64,000 bases of DNA, taken from contig NC_052027.1 of the NCBI RefSeq assembly GCF_015832195.1, positions 19,504,688 through 19,568,687 of the forward strand, read 5' to 3'. Both the position numbers and the translations under genes were made by a program. The DNA is from Motacilla alba alba. Lineage: Eukaryota; Chordata; Aves; Passeriformes; Motacillidae. Shown here piece by piece: positions 1-10,100 of this stretch; position 1 is the first letter of the stretch, and the number at the start of each line of letters is the position of its first letter. Below the pieces are notes generated by a model that was not told the origin of the DNA, did not search any database, and saw nothing but the letters and a program-made list of their open reading frames with translations.

Positions 1-3000
1 ATACCCAGCAAACTGCCTAAATGATTTTTTGTGACTACTCTCTCGTGATTTTGGCCTGGCTTCTTTAGGAGGTTCAATTTTCATTTGGAAATGGCACGAG
101 AACACTCAGCGTGCTCGGTGGAGCCGGTGCTGTCACAGGACAGATGGAGCTGGGACAAATGGCACATTGCTTTTGATCTCAACAAAAAGCCACCTGAGCT
201 CCTCCTGACAGCAAGCCCACGGACTGGTAATGGATCCATTAAAATTAACCAATCGCAGAGCTTTTAACTTGAAGCTCTGACATATGGAGCTGGTTCACTT
301 CTGCCGTGGAGGAAGGGAGTTTGAAGACAAAGAGGTTTAGCAAGGAGATCCATGCACAACAGAACTGTTTGTATTTTAGCAAATGAAGTCTCTTAGGATG
401 TAAAGCCTCATCCATACTCCAGTTTTATCCCTCCATTTACCCAAATTCTTGGTTTTAATTCCTTTGTCAGTAGGAAAAGATGACGGGGAAGTGTAGATCC
501 TCCTTTTCTTCTTGAGCTGGGCAGCTTGTAACCTCGTCTTCTCCCACAAACAGCAGCAGACAAACTGGAATTTTGTCATGAAACCATTCTGTGGAAAGTT
601 TGCCCTGTGTTCGTTTTTGCCCAGAAGTAACTGAGATTCGCTGGGGTATTTACAAGCCATAAGTGATGGGTTTCTTGTGGTTGCTAGAATCTTTCATATT
701 TTACAACTTTTCTGCTGCACAAGAGCCTGGCACTTGCAGAACTCTTGCTCCATGCACTGCTCCAGTGCTTCTTGCAGAGATGCTTTGGGAAGCTCTCAGG
801 AGAAGTGCCGTGTTCATGCGTGCTTTATGGAGCCCACAGGACAGGGAAATGTCTTTGCAGTGTGCACTGGCTTTTCTTCCAAGGAATTGTCCTTGCTGTG
901 GGCACTGGCTGTTATTCCAACACCTGTGTCATTTATTCTACTGGAATCCTTGTGAGAAAGGTTCTTCTTTGCCATGGAGATTTTAGTTGACATTTTTTTA
1001 TCTCCAACAGCCAGAAGTTTTCCATCTCACTGGTTTCTGATGCTGGTTTTTCCTTTCCAGTCTGTTGTTGGCCCACAAAGAGGCTGCTTAGATTCTGCAG
1101 ACTCCATACCAAGCTGAAAGTTCTGTGCTGCTCCACAGCAGCCCAGTTATCCACAGGTGGGCCAAGAGCAGCTCCAGAAGCTCCAAGGGATTCTAACAGA
1201 TGAATTTCTGTCCCTCAGGAAGGCAGGGCTGGTTCTGAAGGAAAGGGTCTGACCCTGCACCCACCTTTGCATGGCAGCAGCTGTCCCACACTTTGTGGAA
1301 GGCACATAACATGTGACACTCTTAATTCAGCACTGGCTTAATCAGTCTTATAAAGCTCTTAAAAAAATCAGCCTGGGCAAAAAATTATTTGGAGTTTAGT
1401 TGGTTGGGTTTTTTGGTTTTTCTTTCTTTCTCCTTGGTTCTTTGCTTTGATGCTCAGAGATAACGGAGGAAGGGGCAGATTTTCTGTTCAACTTCCTGTC
1501 AGTGTGCAGGGGCTGAGAAAAGAAGATCAGTTTTTCACCAGCTGGTTAAGGAGCTCCAGAAGCAATTGTGATGTCCTAATCAGGGGATGGGGGCACTGCT
1601 AACAGCCTGGATTGTGCCCACCTGTGTTCCCCTCTTCACCACAGTGCTGTGTAGCTCCAGAGCCTTGTACCTCGGCCTGATGGTGCAAAGATCCCCCCAG
1701 CATCCCTCAGTTTGCAAGAATAAAGGCTTTGTGCTCATTAATATGAAAAGCTGTATGGGTGGCAGGCAGCTCCTGTTCTTTTGTTGCCTGGAGCCCAGTC
1801 AGTGCTGGCGTTTAAATGACTGACCCAGCCCCGAGCTGCTCTTAAGACTGATTTGATCAAAGGGGCTGAAGCTCTGTTGACTGCAAATTCTCCAGGAAAA
1901 CAAGCACAGGAACTTGGATAATGTTGGTGACAAAAGCAGAGTGCGGAGTCGAACCTCTGAGGCCACCTCACCGCCGCCTCGCCCCACCCTTTTCTTTTTA
2001 ATTGATTTAATATTCTGAGTGCCAGCTCTTGCATGAAATGGGCCCTCAGCAAGGAGCTGCTGGGCCTGCTGGGTGAGCCCCTTTGTGCTCCCAGTGCTTC
2101 TGCTCTGGTTTGGCTGGGAAACGTGTCCATCACGCCTCTGTGTTCCATTCCTGTCATTCCAATGCACAGCCCTTTCCCTCTGCTTGGCATTTAAATACTC
2201 TGATTACTTTATTGGATAACTTACATCTTGCACTTCATGACATTAAATTGTGTTAATCAGACGCTGTCCTATCATGAGTTTCTGGAACACATTTCCAGGC
2301 CTTCCAGCTGTAGCCCAAGGGAAGCTCCTTCTGCCTTGCATGACACAGTTGGCAAATTGGTTTTTTGCAAAGACAGCCCTTTACAAAGGACTTGTTGTGT
2401 GCATTAACATCCGAGGGGCTGCTTTCCAAGACAGACAAAAAACCCACAAACAAACAGCAAACCAACCAACCAACCAACACATTTTTAAAAAGGACTTGGT
2501 TTCTAGCTCTTGTTTTTCATGTTTTCCAAGCTGGGCACCTTTTCCACTGCAGTGTTTTTCTTTGGACAGAAAAGCCCCCCTTGCCAGATGATGTGACTTA
2601 ACAAGGAAAACAGAACTCACACACAATGAATATATTCAAGCTGGCCATGGAGATTCCCATTATCACACTCATCATCCTTGATTTTCAGTTTCTTTAGATA
2701 TCAGATTGTTTTCAGAAGGGAGAGAACAGTATCTCAGATCTCCTGGCTACTTTGGTGCCTCTGCCCGTTTGTTGCTCTTGGATCTCTGCCTCCTTCACCT
2801 GATTTTAATTTTTTTCTCAATTTGTGGGATTTTTTTGTGTTGGTTTTGCTTTTTTCTTGGCGATTGTTTTGTTTGCCTGTTTGATTTGGTCACAGCTTTG
2901 CTTTTGTTTTTTGCTTTTGCGGTATTTTTCATTTACTTAAGAGCAGGAATCAGTTTGTGATTTCTGTTGTGAAGTTCTGATGCACAGATGTTGCACATAA

Positions 3001-3189
3001 AGGGGTTTTTTGCTTTTAGTCATCTCAGACACAGACCTGCAGGGCCCTGTGACTTTGAGAACTGAGTGCTCTCAGACAGCAAATTGTGCATGAATAGGAA
3101 ACTTGCAGTTCCTGCCTCCATTGCACACAGCAAAATGTAAAGTGGTTGGAGTGGTGCCAGTTGTAGCCTTTATTTTGCCTTCTTTTCCT
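1..3189. other. Intergenic sequence left of the ACAD9 relic
   Basis: No gene recognised. It has a CCAA tetranucleotide run near 2461-2478 and a T-rich stretch at about 2800-2945. A weak plus-strand exon-like stretch lies at about 70-226: TTCTTTAG before it, GTAATG after it, and an open frame containing DRWSWDKWHIAFDLNKKPPE. I could not assign it to a family. All other ORFs here are short and look random. Confidence 0.5.
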
Positions 3190-3335
3190 GCCATGCATAA
3201 AACTGTGTCAGATTCATCAATGAACTCGGTTCTTACAGGATAGGGAGTGCAAGGATGATCCCTCAGCTCGTGTGTGGACCTGGTGTGCACCAGGCCAGAG
3301 ACGGGACTGTCATCCATAGGCAGCCCCTGTCTGCA
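3190..3335 (-). pseudogene. Possible relic of ACAD9 exon 18
   Basis: Downstream of the exon 17 relic on the minus strand there is an acceptor-like TCTTTGCAG, followed by an open frame with MDDS and later HPCTPYPVRTEF. Real exon 18 has LDDS and then CSHPLDRTF with similar spacing, and the nucleotide resemblance is partial. The frame runs on to about 3072. It fits a duplication reaching exon 18, but the match is weak and could be chance. Confidence 0.35.
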
Positions 3336-3399
3336 AAGAGAACAGGGAGCTGCAGCTCTGAGGAACCCAGGGGTTAGGGAGCTAACAGCCCAGATCCCT

Positions 3400-4135
3400 A
3401 GTTTATAGCAGTTACTTGTCAGGAATATTTACTGCTGAGAGATTTTTATCTTCCTGCCCAGAGCTGGAAAAAAGAACCCTGGCAGTTTGCTTTAGCTGTG
3501 AAGAGACTCTTCTCAACAGGTTCCAGCTCTGCTGCTTGTTTGAATTAAAAGCAGAGCAAAACTCTTCTGGTGGTCACATCAAACCGACATAAGTTTCATG
3601 AGTCTGTGAAAGACATAAGAGTGTAAAAATTATTCCATTTTATAGTACTTACAGTCTTCTAATTCAGCCACTGGATAACTAAGCCATCACTCACTATATC
3701 AAATAACGGTAAAAAGCACTGGAAAAAAAAGGTTTTTCAAACCAAGTTTAGAAAAAGTGAATGAATTTCATGAAGAAAGCCATGTAGTAAAAGTACAGTA
3801 ATTTGAACTTCCCAAAGCCCTTTGATAATGGAGCTCTGAAGCCCAGTCATGTGCAGTGCAGCCTCAGCTGTCCCTTTGAACCCAGAACTGCCAAGGCTCA
3901 GGGCTGTCATGAGCCTTCACCCAAAACTGGCTGCAGGACTGATTGGGAATCAATCCAGAACAGGGCTCACACAAAGAGCAAAGTCTCACGGCCAAAGCCA
4001 AACCTTCATCAGGTTGGATTTGTTTGAACACGGAAGTGGAGCAAATTTGCTTGTCCTGCAACACCACTGTTACCATGGAAGTTTACATGAGCTACTAAAT
4101 AAGCACTGTCCTGAACTGTGCTGCCCAAATAGTGT
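3400..4135. repeat. Diverged copy of the ACAD9 intron 16-exon 17 region (copy A)
   Basis: A direct repeat of 7360-8079, in the same orientation. Shared blocks include GAACCCTGGCAGTTTGCTTT, the stretch around AACAGGTTCCAGCTCTGCTG, and 3775-4135 against 7719-8079, where I count only scattered substitutions (8 in the 213 bases 3864-4076). The middle, matching exon 17, is much more diverged. The homology stops abruptly at about 4135 just after CCCAAATAGTGT. Confidence 0.9.
3653..3718 (-). pseudogene. Decayed copy of ACAD9 exon 17
   Basis: The acceptor TTTTCCAG and donor GTAAGTACTATAAAAT remain recognisable. The exon body is 66 bases instead of 73, so the frame is lost. Only the ends resemble exon 17 (TGCTT.TTAC and GAATTAGAA); the middle does not encode the [11 protein letters not shown] segment. 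It lies about 4 kb downstream of the real exon and past the ACAD9 poly(A) signal. Confidence 0.75.
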
Positions 4136-4363
4136 GGAGAACTTGCTCTGCCTCTGCCCTGTGCCCCTGGGGCTGCTCTTGGCCAGGCAGCCTCAGCGGG
4201 AGCCAGCACTGGCTGCAGCCCCAGCGGGCCCCCAGGACAAGGCCCAGCAATTAGGAGGCCAATGAAAGCACAGGGCAGCAGCAGAGCCCTCAGCAGAGTT
4301 ACTTGGACAGCCATGGACTGGCCACAAGTCCACAGCAGCATGACTACGAGTCAGCTACCAATG

Positions 4364-4619
4364 CTATGGAGCAGAGTTATAAGAAAAGTGTGGAGAAAAA
4401 TCTGCAACTGACCGTCTGCTGATCTCGTACAGCTTGCGAATGCCAAGATAGCAGCCGACCAGCACAAGGGGCAGAGTGAACAGTGTCACCACCGCGCCTA
4501 TCATGCAGGACCTGCACACATCCTGGTGGCAGACAGTTCTTGGGAGGCGCACTGGATCCGGGGCATATATTCCTGCTTCACTGATAACGTCTGTGGGAGC
4601 CATGGGGAGCGTGAGCCCG
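4364..4619 (-). other. Unassigned ORF segment encoding a transmembrane helix
   Basis: After an acceptor-like CTCCCACAG at about 4600, the minus strand encodes DVISEAGIYAPDPVRLPRTV, then CHQDVCRSC, a hydrophobic span of about 23 residues (MIGAVVTLFTLPLVLVGCYL), a basic stop-transfer GIRKLYEISRRS, and a short tail to a TAG near 4364. GTCAGT after ISRR could act as a donor. This looks like the last exon of a single-pass membrane protein, or a fragment of a retroelement envelope-like ORF. No family recognised. A second ORF starting at about 4314 (MAVQVTLLRALLLPCAFIGL) resembles a signal peptide. Confidence 0.3.
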
Positions 4620-4999
4620 TGCTGTGCTGTCCTGCTGAGCTGGCAGCACGGTGCATACGGGCAGGACGTTCTCTGTTTCCCCCAGAGCTGGGGCCTGCAG
4701 GCACCTTGCCGCCCCTTGGCACAGGCTGTGCCAGCCAGCAAAGCCCAGCAGGCCGGCAGGAGAGCCCGGGGGCAGCACAGCTGCTTGGGCAGTCGCTGCT
4801 TCGAGGGACACGGGCCAAAGCCATCCCTGAGCAGCCACTGCCACCCTGTTGTGGTCCTCAAAGGACACAGTCAGTCAATAAAGCAGGGGGAAAAACCATA
4901 CAGCCTCTTCAATGCTTTGATATGTCAAAGGAAACCTTGAGGAGCACACGGTGGGTCTGTGCTGCCTGACCAAGCCAGAGGCCTTCCATGACGGAGTGG

Positions 5000-5690
5000 C
5001 TGCCTCAGTGAAGCGGTGCCGGAGTTATTCAGCCCGGCCTGCTCCCAGCACTGTCGCCAGGAGGGAGCTGCCCCCAAAAAGCCACACAATTCAGGGTGTG
5101 GCTGTAGGGCACAAGTGCTCTATGGCACAGGTGGAATGCATCGAGGGCAAGGACAAGGAACAAGGAGAGGTCTTCTGTATGATTCCCAAAGGCGTTTATT
5201 CCCAGGGTGGTCAGGGACAGAAAGACACAAATCCAGGCTGTGGAAGGGGATTTTAAACGGGGCAGGTTCAAGGGGAGGGTGCAGAACTTTAACCAATTGG
5301 GAGAAATGTGGGGAGAAGCCCAAAGCGGAGAATACAATGTTTAAACCAATAGGGAATTACAGGGGAGGGGAACAGTTTAAACAAACCAAGGGGACCTCTA
5401 GGGATACAAAAATGACAGGGAAGTTTCTGGAGAAAGGGGCAGGTATGAGGAGGGACTGACATTGTGCCTCCTAGGAGGAGGAACAGGGAACATTCGGGAA
5501 CAAAGGGCAGGTCTTTGGGAAGATGGAAAACCGGGGCAAAACCAACAAAAGAGGTGCAAAAGAACAATCCATTAAGGATAAAATATGCTGTAACTATACA
5601 AAAGACGTGGGGGGAGGAATTATAAAACCGACCATTGAAACTGAATTGCCATTGAAAACACAATAGAAAACACACCGCAACACCGCAGTG
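5000..5690 (-). mobile_element. LTR-like retroelement remnant, probably minus orientation
   Basis: Has an AATAAA on the minus strand (5200-5195) followed by a pyrimidine-rich stretch, CCAAT-type boxes (ACCAATTGGG near 5290, ACCAATAGGG near 5345), a TATAA-like motif near 5622, and dense G/A-rich blocks unlike the surroundings. This resembles the U3-R-U5 layout of avian endogenous retrovirus LTRs. I cannot name the family or fix the ends, and no gag, pol or env reading frame is preserved beside it. Confidence 0.4.
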
Positions 5691-6230
5691 GGGTAGTCTG
5701 TTATTTTACAGCTTGTTCTTCTGTAGTAAGTTTTAAATATTCCTTGTTGTAAGTTTGTAATGGTTCATTCCATGTACCCCATTTGGCTTCCCTGATAGCT
5801 CAGTCCTGAGTTGTTTACCCCAAGGTTTTCCCGCCAAGTGTCAATCCCCCTGTCTATCAAAGATAGCACAGCCTTTTGTTCTGGACTGTTCCCTGTCCTT
5901 CATCCCTTCCTCGAAGCAAGATTGGATTGCAAGGTTTGCTCCTTCCCCTTGTTGGCTTCTATTGGATAGCCCTTCCTTCCTGCACTCCTTCCTTAATGCC
6001 TTCCTATTGGTAAAAAGTTGTGTCCTCCCCTTATTCCCTCCCCTCCTTCAAAAGCATCTTTTTGCCCTCAGTTATTGTCACTGGTCCCTGACTCCTCTGG
6101 GGAATAAACCTTCCTTAGAACTCAAACAAGTGATCCCTGTCGATTCCTTCGCCTCGGTCCCTGCAATTGGGGTGCTGCTGTGTCACCCGCACCACAGCCA
6201 TCTGCTGCAGGGAGCTGCGAGCCCCGGTAC
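5690..6230 (+). mobile_element. LTR-like retroelement remnant, plus orientation
   Basis: Plus strand, with repeated TATTGG boxes (about 5950-6010), a C/T-rich U3-like region, AATAAA at 6103-6108, and then an R-U5-like stretch (GATCCCTGTCGATTCCTTCG, CCTCGGTCCCTGCAATTGG). This is the usual order of a solo LTR. It abuts the minus-oriented block at 5000-5690. Ends are approximate. Confidence 0.45.
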
Positions 6231-6439
6231 GCACCGCCACCCGGGAAGGTCTCTGTAGAGATCCAGGGACGCCTCTCTTGTGACTGTCCATCGGTCTCAG
6301 GGAGTGAGCTGGCCGGAGAACATATTCCCTGTGACCGCAGCCCGCAGTTACACTGCAGTGCACAAGGGAAGAGTTACAGATGCCTCCACTCTGGACTTCT
6401 GTAATGCCCTGGACACGTCAGCCCCGCCCAGCATCCTTG

Positions 6440-6600
6440 TCCCTCCTTTGGTGAGCTACGGATCTGATGGAGGCACAGTTTGGAGAATGAGGAATTGCCT
6501 GGCTGGTCACATCCAGGGGGTTGCAGTCAATGCCTCAGAGGCCTGATGGATGTCAGTGACCAGTGGTGTCCCTCTGGGTGACAGCAAAACCCTCCCTGGA
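6440..6600 (+). mobile_element. CR1-like LINE fragment (reverse transcriptase region)
   Basis: The stretch GGGGTTGCAGTCAATGCCTC followed by GACCAGTGGTGTCCCTCTGG resembles the CR1 ORF2 part encoding the GVPQGSVLGP-type motif. Short, truncated at both ends and not coding. Recognised from memory of CR1 consensus. Confidence 0.4.
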
Positions 6601-6817
6601 CACTGGGAACTCAATGTCCTGATGGTGCTGCTGGACAAGAGAGCTGGAGGTGCCTTCCAAACAGAACTGTTCTGATTCCCCAAGTCTTTCAGAATTGCTC
6701 AGTGAATGAGCAGCTGATTCAAGTGCAAAGATACTGAGAAACCACACAACCCCTTCCCTGGGAAGGAACATCTCCCCATCCAAAGCTCCCCTGTCTTTAT
6801 CCAGCTCCAAGAGGAAC

Positions 6818-6846
6818 AGACATATATATATCTATCTATCTATATC
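6818..6846. repeat. (TA)n/(TATC)n microsatellite near the ACAD9 3' end
   Basis: Reads CATATATATATCTATCTATC followed by TATAT, directly downstream of the ACAD9 poly(A) signal on the minus strand. Confidence 0.8.
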
Positions 6847-6879
6847 CAATTAGGTAACTTCAGCTTTAAATAAAATCTC

Positions 6880-7045
6880 TTTATTTATCCCTTTCTTAAG
6901 AAGTAGTGGCTAGAAAGAAGTTTTATTTTGTACAGTTACATGTAGTAAAGACATTAAATAACAGATGCTTTTAAGGTGTCAAACACAGGAGCTGCAGCAA
7001 AGTCCTCCCTGACTGACATTCATGAGTGCCTCTGTCAGGGAGGGA
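6880..7045 (-). promoter_or_regulatory. ACAD9: ACAD9 3' UTR and poly(A) signal
   Basis: About 160 bases after the TGA, the minus strand reads AATAAA (TTTATT at 6880-6885 on the plus strand), with AT-rich sequence around it. This is the first canonical signal downstream, so a short 3' UTR ending near 6.86 kb is likely. Cleavage cannot be read from sequence. Confidence 0.6.
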
Positions 7046-7146
7046 TCAGAAGGTCCTGTCCAGAGGGTGGGAGCAGATGTATGCCCTCTTCTCCAGGATC
7101 TGCTTTGCAGCTTTTTTAATGGAATCATCCAGGTTTTCCTCAGCAT
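7046..7146 (-). CDS. ACAD9: ACAD9 coding exon 18 with TGA stop (residues 592-624)
   Basis: Translates as [20 protein letters not shown], then [13 protein letters not shown] and TGA at 7048-7046. The acceptor is CCACAG. The C terminus closely matches the family ending HPLDRT(C/F). Confidence 0.94.
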
Positions 7147-10100
7147 CTGTGGAGAAACAGAGAAAAGCCAACTGAGGGACCATAAAGAGCGGTTGTAAAT
7201 TTCATTCAAGAAGTGTTTTTGAATACAAATGCAAGAGTGAGTGCCAGGAAGAAACTGAACATTCTCTTCTGAAAAATACTGGTTATTACAGACTGAGTTT
7301 CAGAGAGCCAATGCCCAACTGGTCAGTACTTCCCAAAGAGTCCAAATCTCTCATTTCTATCAGTTACATGTCAGGAGTATATACATAAAATAGAGATTTA
7401 ATATTGCCCAATAAAGAACCCTGGCAGTTTGCTTTAGCTATGAAGTGAAGAGACTCTTCTCAACAGGTTCCAGCTCTGCTGCTTGTTTGAATTAAAAGCA
7501 GAGCAAAACTCTTCTGGTGGTCACATCAAACCCACCCTCTTTCAATGACAGTGTGAAAGACAGAAGAGTGTATGAATTATTTTATAGTACTTACATTTTT
7601 CTAATTGAGCCATGGCATAATTATTCTTGAAATACGCTTCTGTGCAGAAAATATTTGTAAGAAGCACCTGGAAAAGGAGTAAAACTGAGTTAAAAAATAG
7701 TGAATTATTTTCATGAAGAAAACCATGTAGTAAAAGTACAGTAATTTGAACTCCTCAAAGCCCTTTGATAATGGAGCTCTGAAGCCCAGTCATGTGCAGT
7801 GCAGCCTCAGCTGTCCCTTTGAGCCCAGAATTGCCAAGGCTCAGGGCTGGCATGAGCCTTCACCCAAAACAGGCTGCAGGACTGATTGGGAATCAATCCA
7901 GAACAGGGCTCACACAAAGAGCAAAGTCTCACGGCCAAAGCCAAACCTTCATCAGGTTGGATTTGTTTTAACGTGGAAGTGGAGCAAATTTGCTTGTCCT
8001 GCAGCACCACTGTTACCATGGAACTTTACATGAGCTACTAAATAAGCACTGTCCTGAACTGTGCTGCCCAAATAGTGTTGTGCTTATGTGTTATTATTAA
8101 TGATTGTATGGAAAAAGCTTGGGAAGAAGTGCATGGTGTCAATGGATTTGAGAGAACGTGCAGAGTTGTGGTGAGGTTCTAAATGTCTGTGTATGTGCCA
8201 AAGAAGTATTTTAAACATGTTGAGAGTGTGCAGCTCAACAAGCAGAGCCCCCTGGGAGGCTGCTGCACTCTGGCAGGTTTAGCCATGTTCTGCTGCACTT
8301 CTATGGGAGAGTTTGCTGTAATTCTCAAAAGATGCAGCCTGCCAGCTCCCAGGAGCACAGCCTGAATGGGAGTGGCTGGTGCTGAGGACACTCACCTCGT
8401 GGTCGTGGTTCCTGAGCCCGATGCTGATGGAGCGGCTGGCCCGGGAGATGGCTGCAGTCATTGCATACAAATTAATCACCACATCTGCCACTCTCTTCAG
8501 CACCAGCTGCTCCTCCACTATTGTCTGGGAGAGGGAAAATCATTATCAGCTTGTGGTTTGTCAGTTCAAAACTTTAACCAAATATCACTGTCCATACTTC
8601 ATGTTTAGGTCCAGCTTTATTTTGCTTAAACCGGTTCTAGGTGAGGTCAGAAATTATGACTGTTAGTTTTGGGTTTACTAAGCTGCACCTTTTAACAGTC
8701 TGTTTGTAAAAAAGTAATATTGATGTGTGCCTTAAACCACTTTGCTAAATGCCTGCAGCCGCAGGATTTGTGCTTATACTAGGAGAAGAAAACAACCTAT
8801 TCACTGAGGGTGCTGGTGCTTTTGTTTTGGTTCTAACAATGTAACTTTTCCATTACACTGAGGTACAGAATGTCAGTGTGTTTTCTCACGTGCTGGTCCT
8901 GCCCCACTCAGTCCCCTGCAGGTTCCAGTGGGGCCCCAAGGATAAACTATTCAGTACCAAAGACAACAGACAAAATAAATAGTTACCTTGCCAAACCTAC
9001 TTAGCAGGCCCCTGACTGTAGTTCCAAAATAATAAACGTTTTCTTCAAGTTTCTTGGCATTCTCCTATAAAACAAAACACAAAATAGAACAATTTGAGTA
9101 GTCTTATAACAGAAAAGCAACATACCCCCACTCCCTTTAAAGAGGACACTGGATTTTCTCTTTTTTAACATTCATCCACCTTGCTGCTGAAAGCCAGACA
9201 GGTCCTATTCTTTCTCTCAAACATCCATTAAAATTTTCTGGAGTTTACTCTTGGTAACTTTCAGTACAGGCTTATGCAGACAAAAGTAACTAACAAAACA
9301 CCCCATGAAAAATATACCTTACCTTTTTGCTGTTAACAGAACATTCATTTTTGATCATAAAAACCTTTTCCTAAGTGATTAAGCAAGTATGTATATGTGT
9401 AATTCACAGAAATTCTTACCTGAAACTGTTCCAATTAAACAGGAAAAACTCCTGTTTTGTAACTAGCCTTATAACAAAGGGCAGCTATTACAGACACTTT
9501 AATATGGTGAAGGCTCAATTTATACAAATTATCCAAATGGATCTAAATCTGGATTTGGTATAAACACAGGCTTAGAGGAGCCTTCATCCTCTCTTGATAC
9601 CTGGACAATAACTGTAACTTCTTACCCTGTCATGGTGCCAACATCTGCTGACCCTGGAAAATCTCACTGCCCCTAAGCACACATCTTGGTTTGCAAAAAC
9701 AGGAGATGAAATGGTGGCAAGCAGCAAAGGGAACAAACATGAGAGCACAGCAGAGAGGCCCTTACCTGGAGGCTGGGATGCACCACCCCATGGTCACCTA
9801 CAAGCCCCAGATCCACCTTCCTGCCCAGGGTGTCCTGTAACCTGGTCAGGAACTCCCCCAGCGCCACTCCCATGTTTCCTTTCTTGATTGCTCTGAAATG
9901 TTGGGGAAAGAATGGCTGTTAAATAAATTCCAGGAGGTTCAGACACAACCAGTTGGAATTCCAAATGCTTTAGCAAAATGCCTGCAGCTTGTCCATGAAT
10001 TACCAAGTCCTGATCCATTACTGCATTACTGTGAAGTCTGGAGAACAACTGTGGAGCCTTAAGAGTCATCAGCTGCTCTCAAAGACACCCACAAGGAATT

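Noticed and set aside
2678..2960. Hydrophobic plus-strand ORFs rich in Phe and Leu
   Set aside because: Same reason: a T-rich tract translated in any frame gives Phe/Leu runs.
3803..4027. Plus-strand ORF shared with 7746-8033
   Set aside because: Lies in the duplicated ACAD9 intron sequence, starts at TTG or a similar codon rather than ATG, and has no family similarity.
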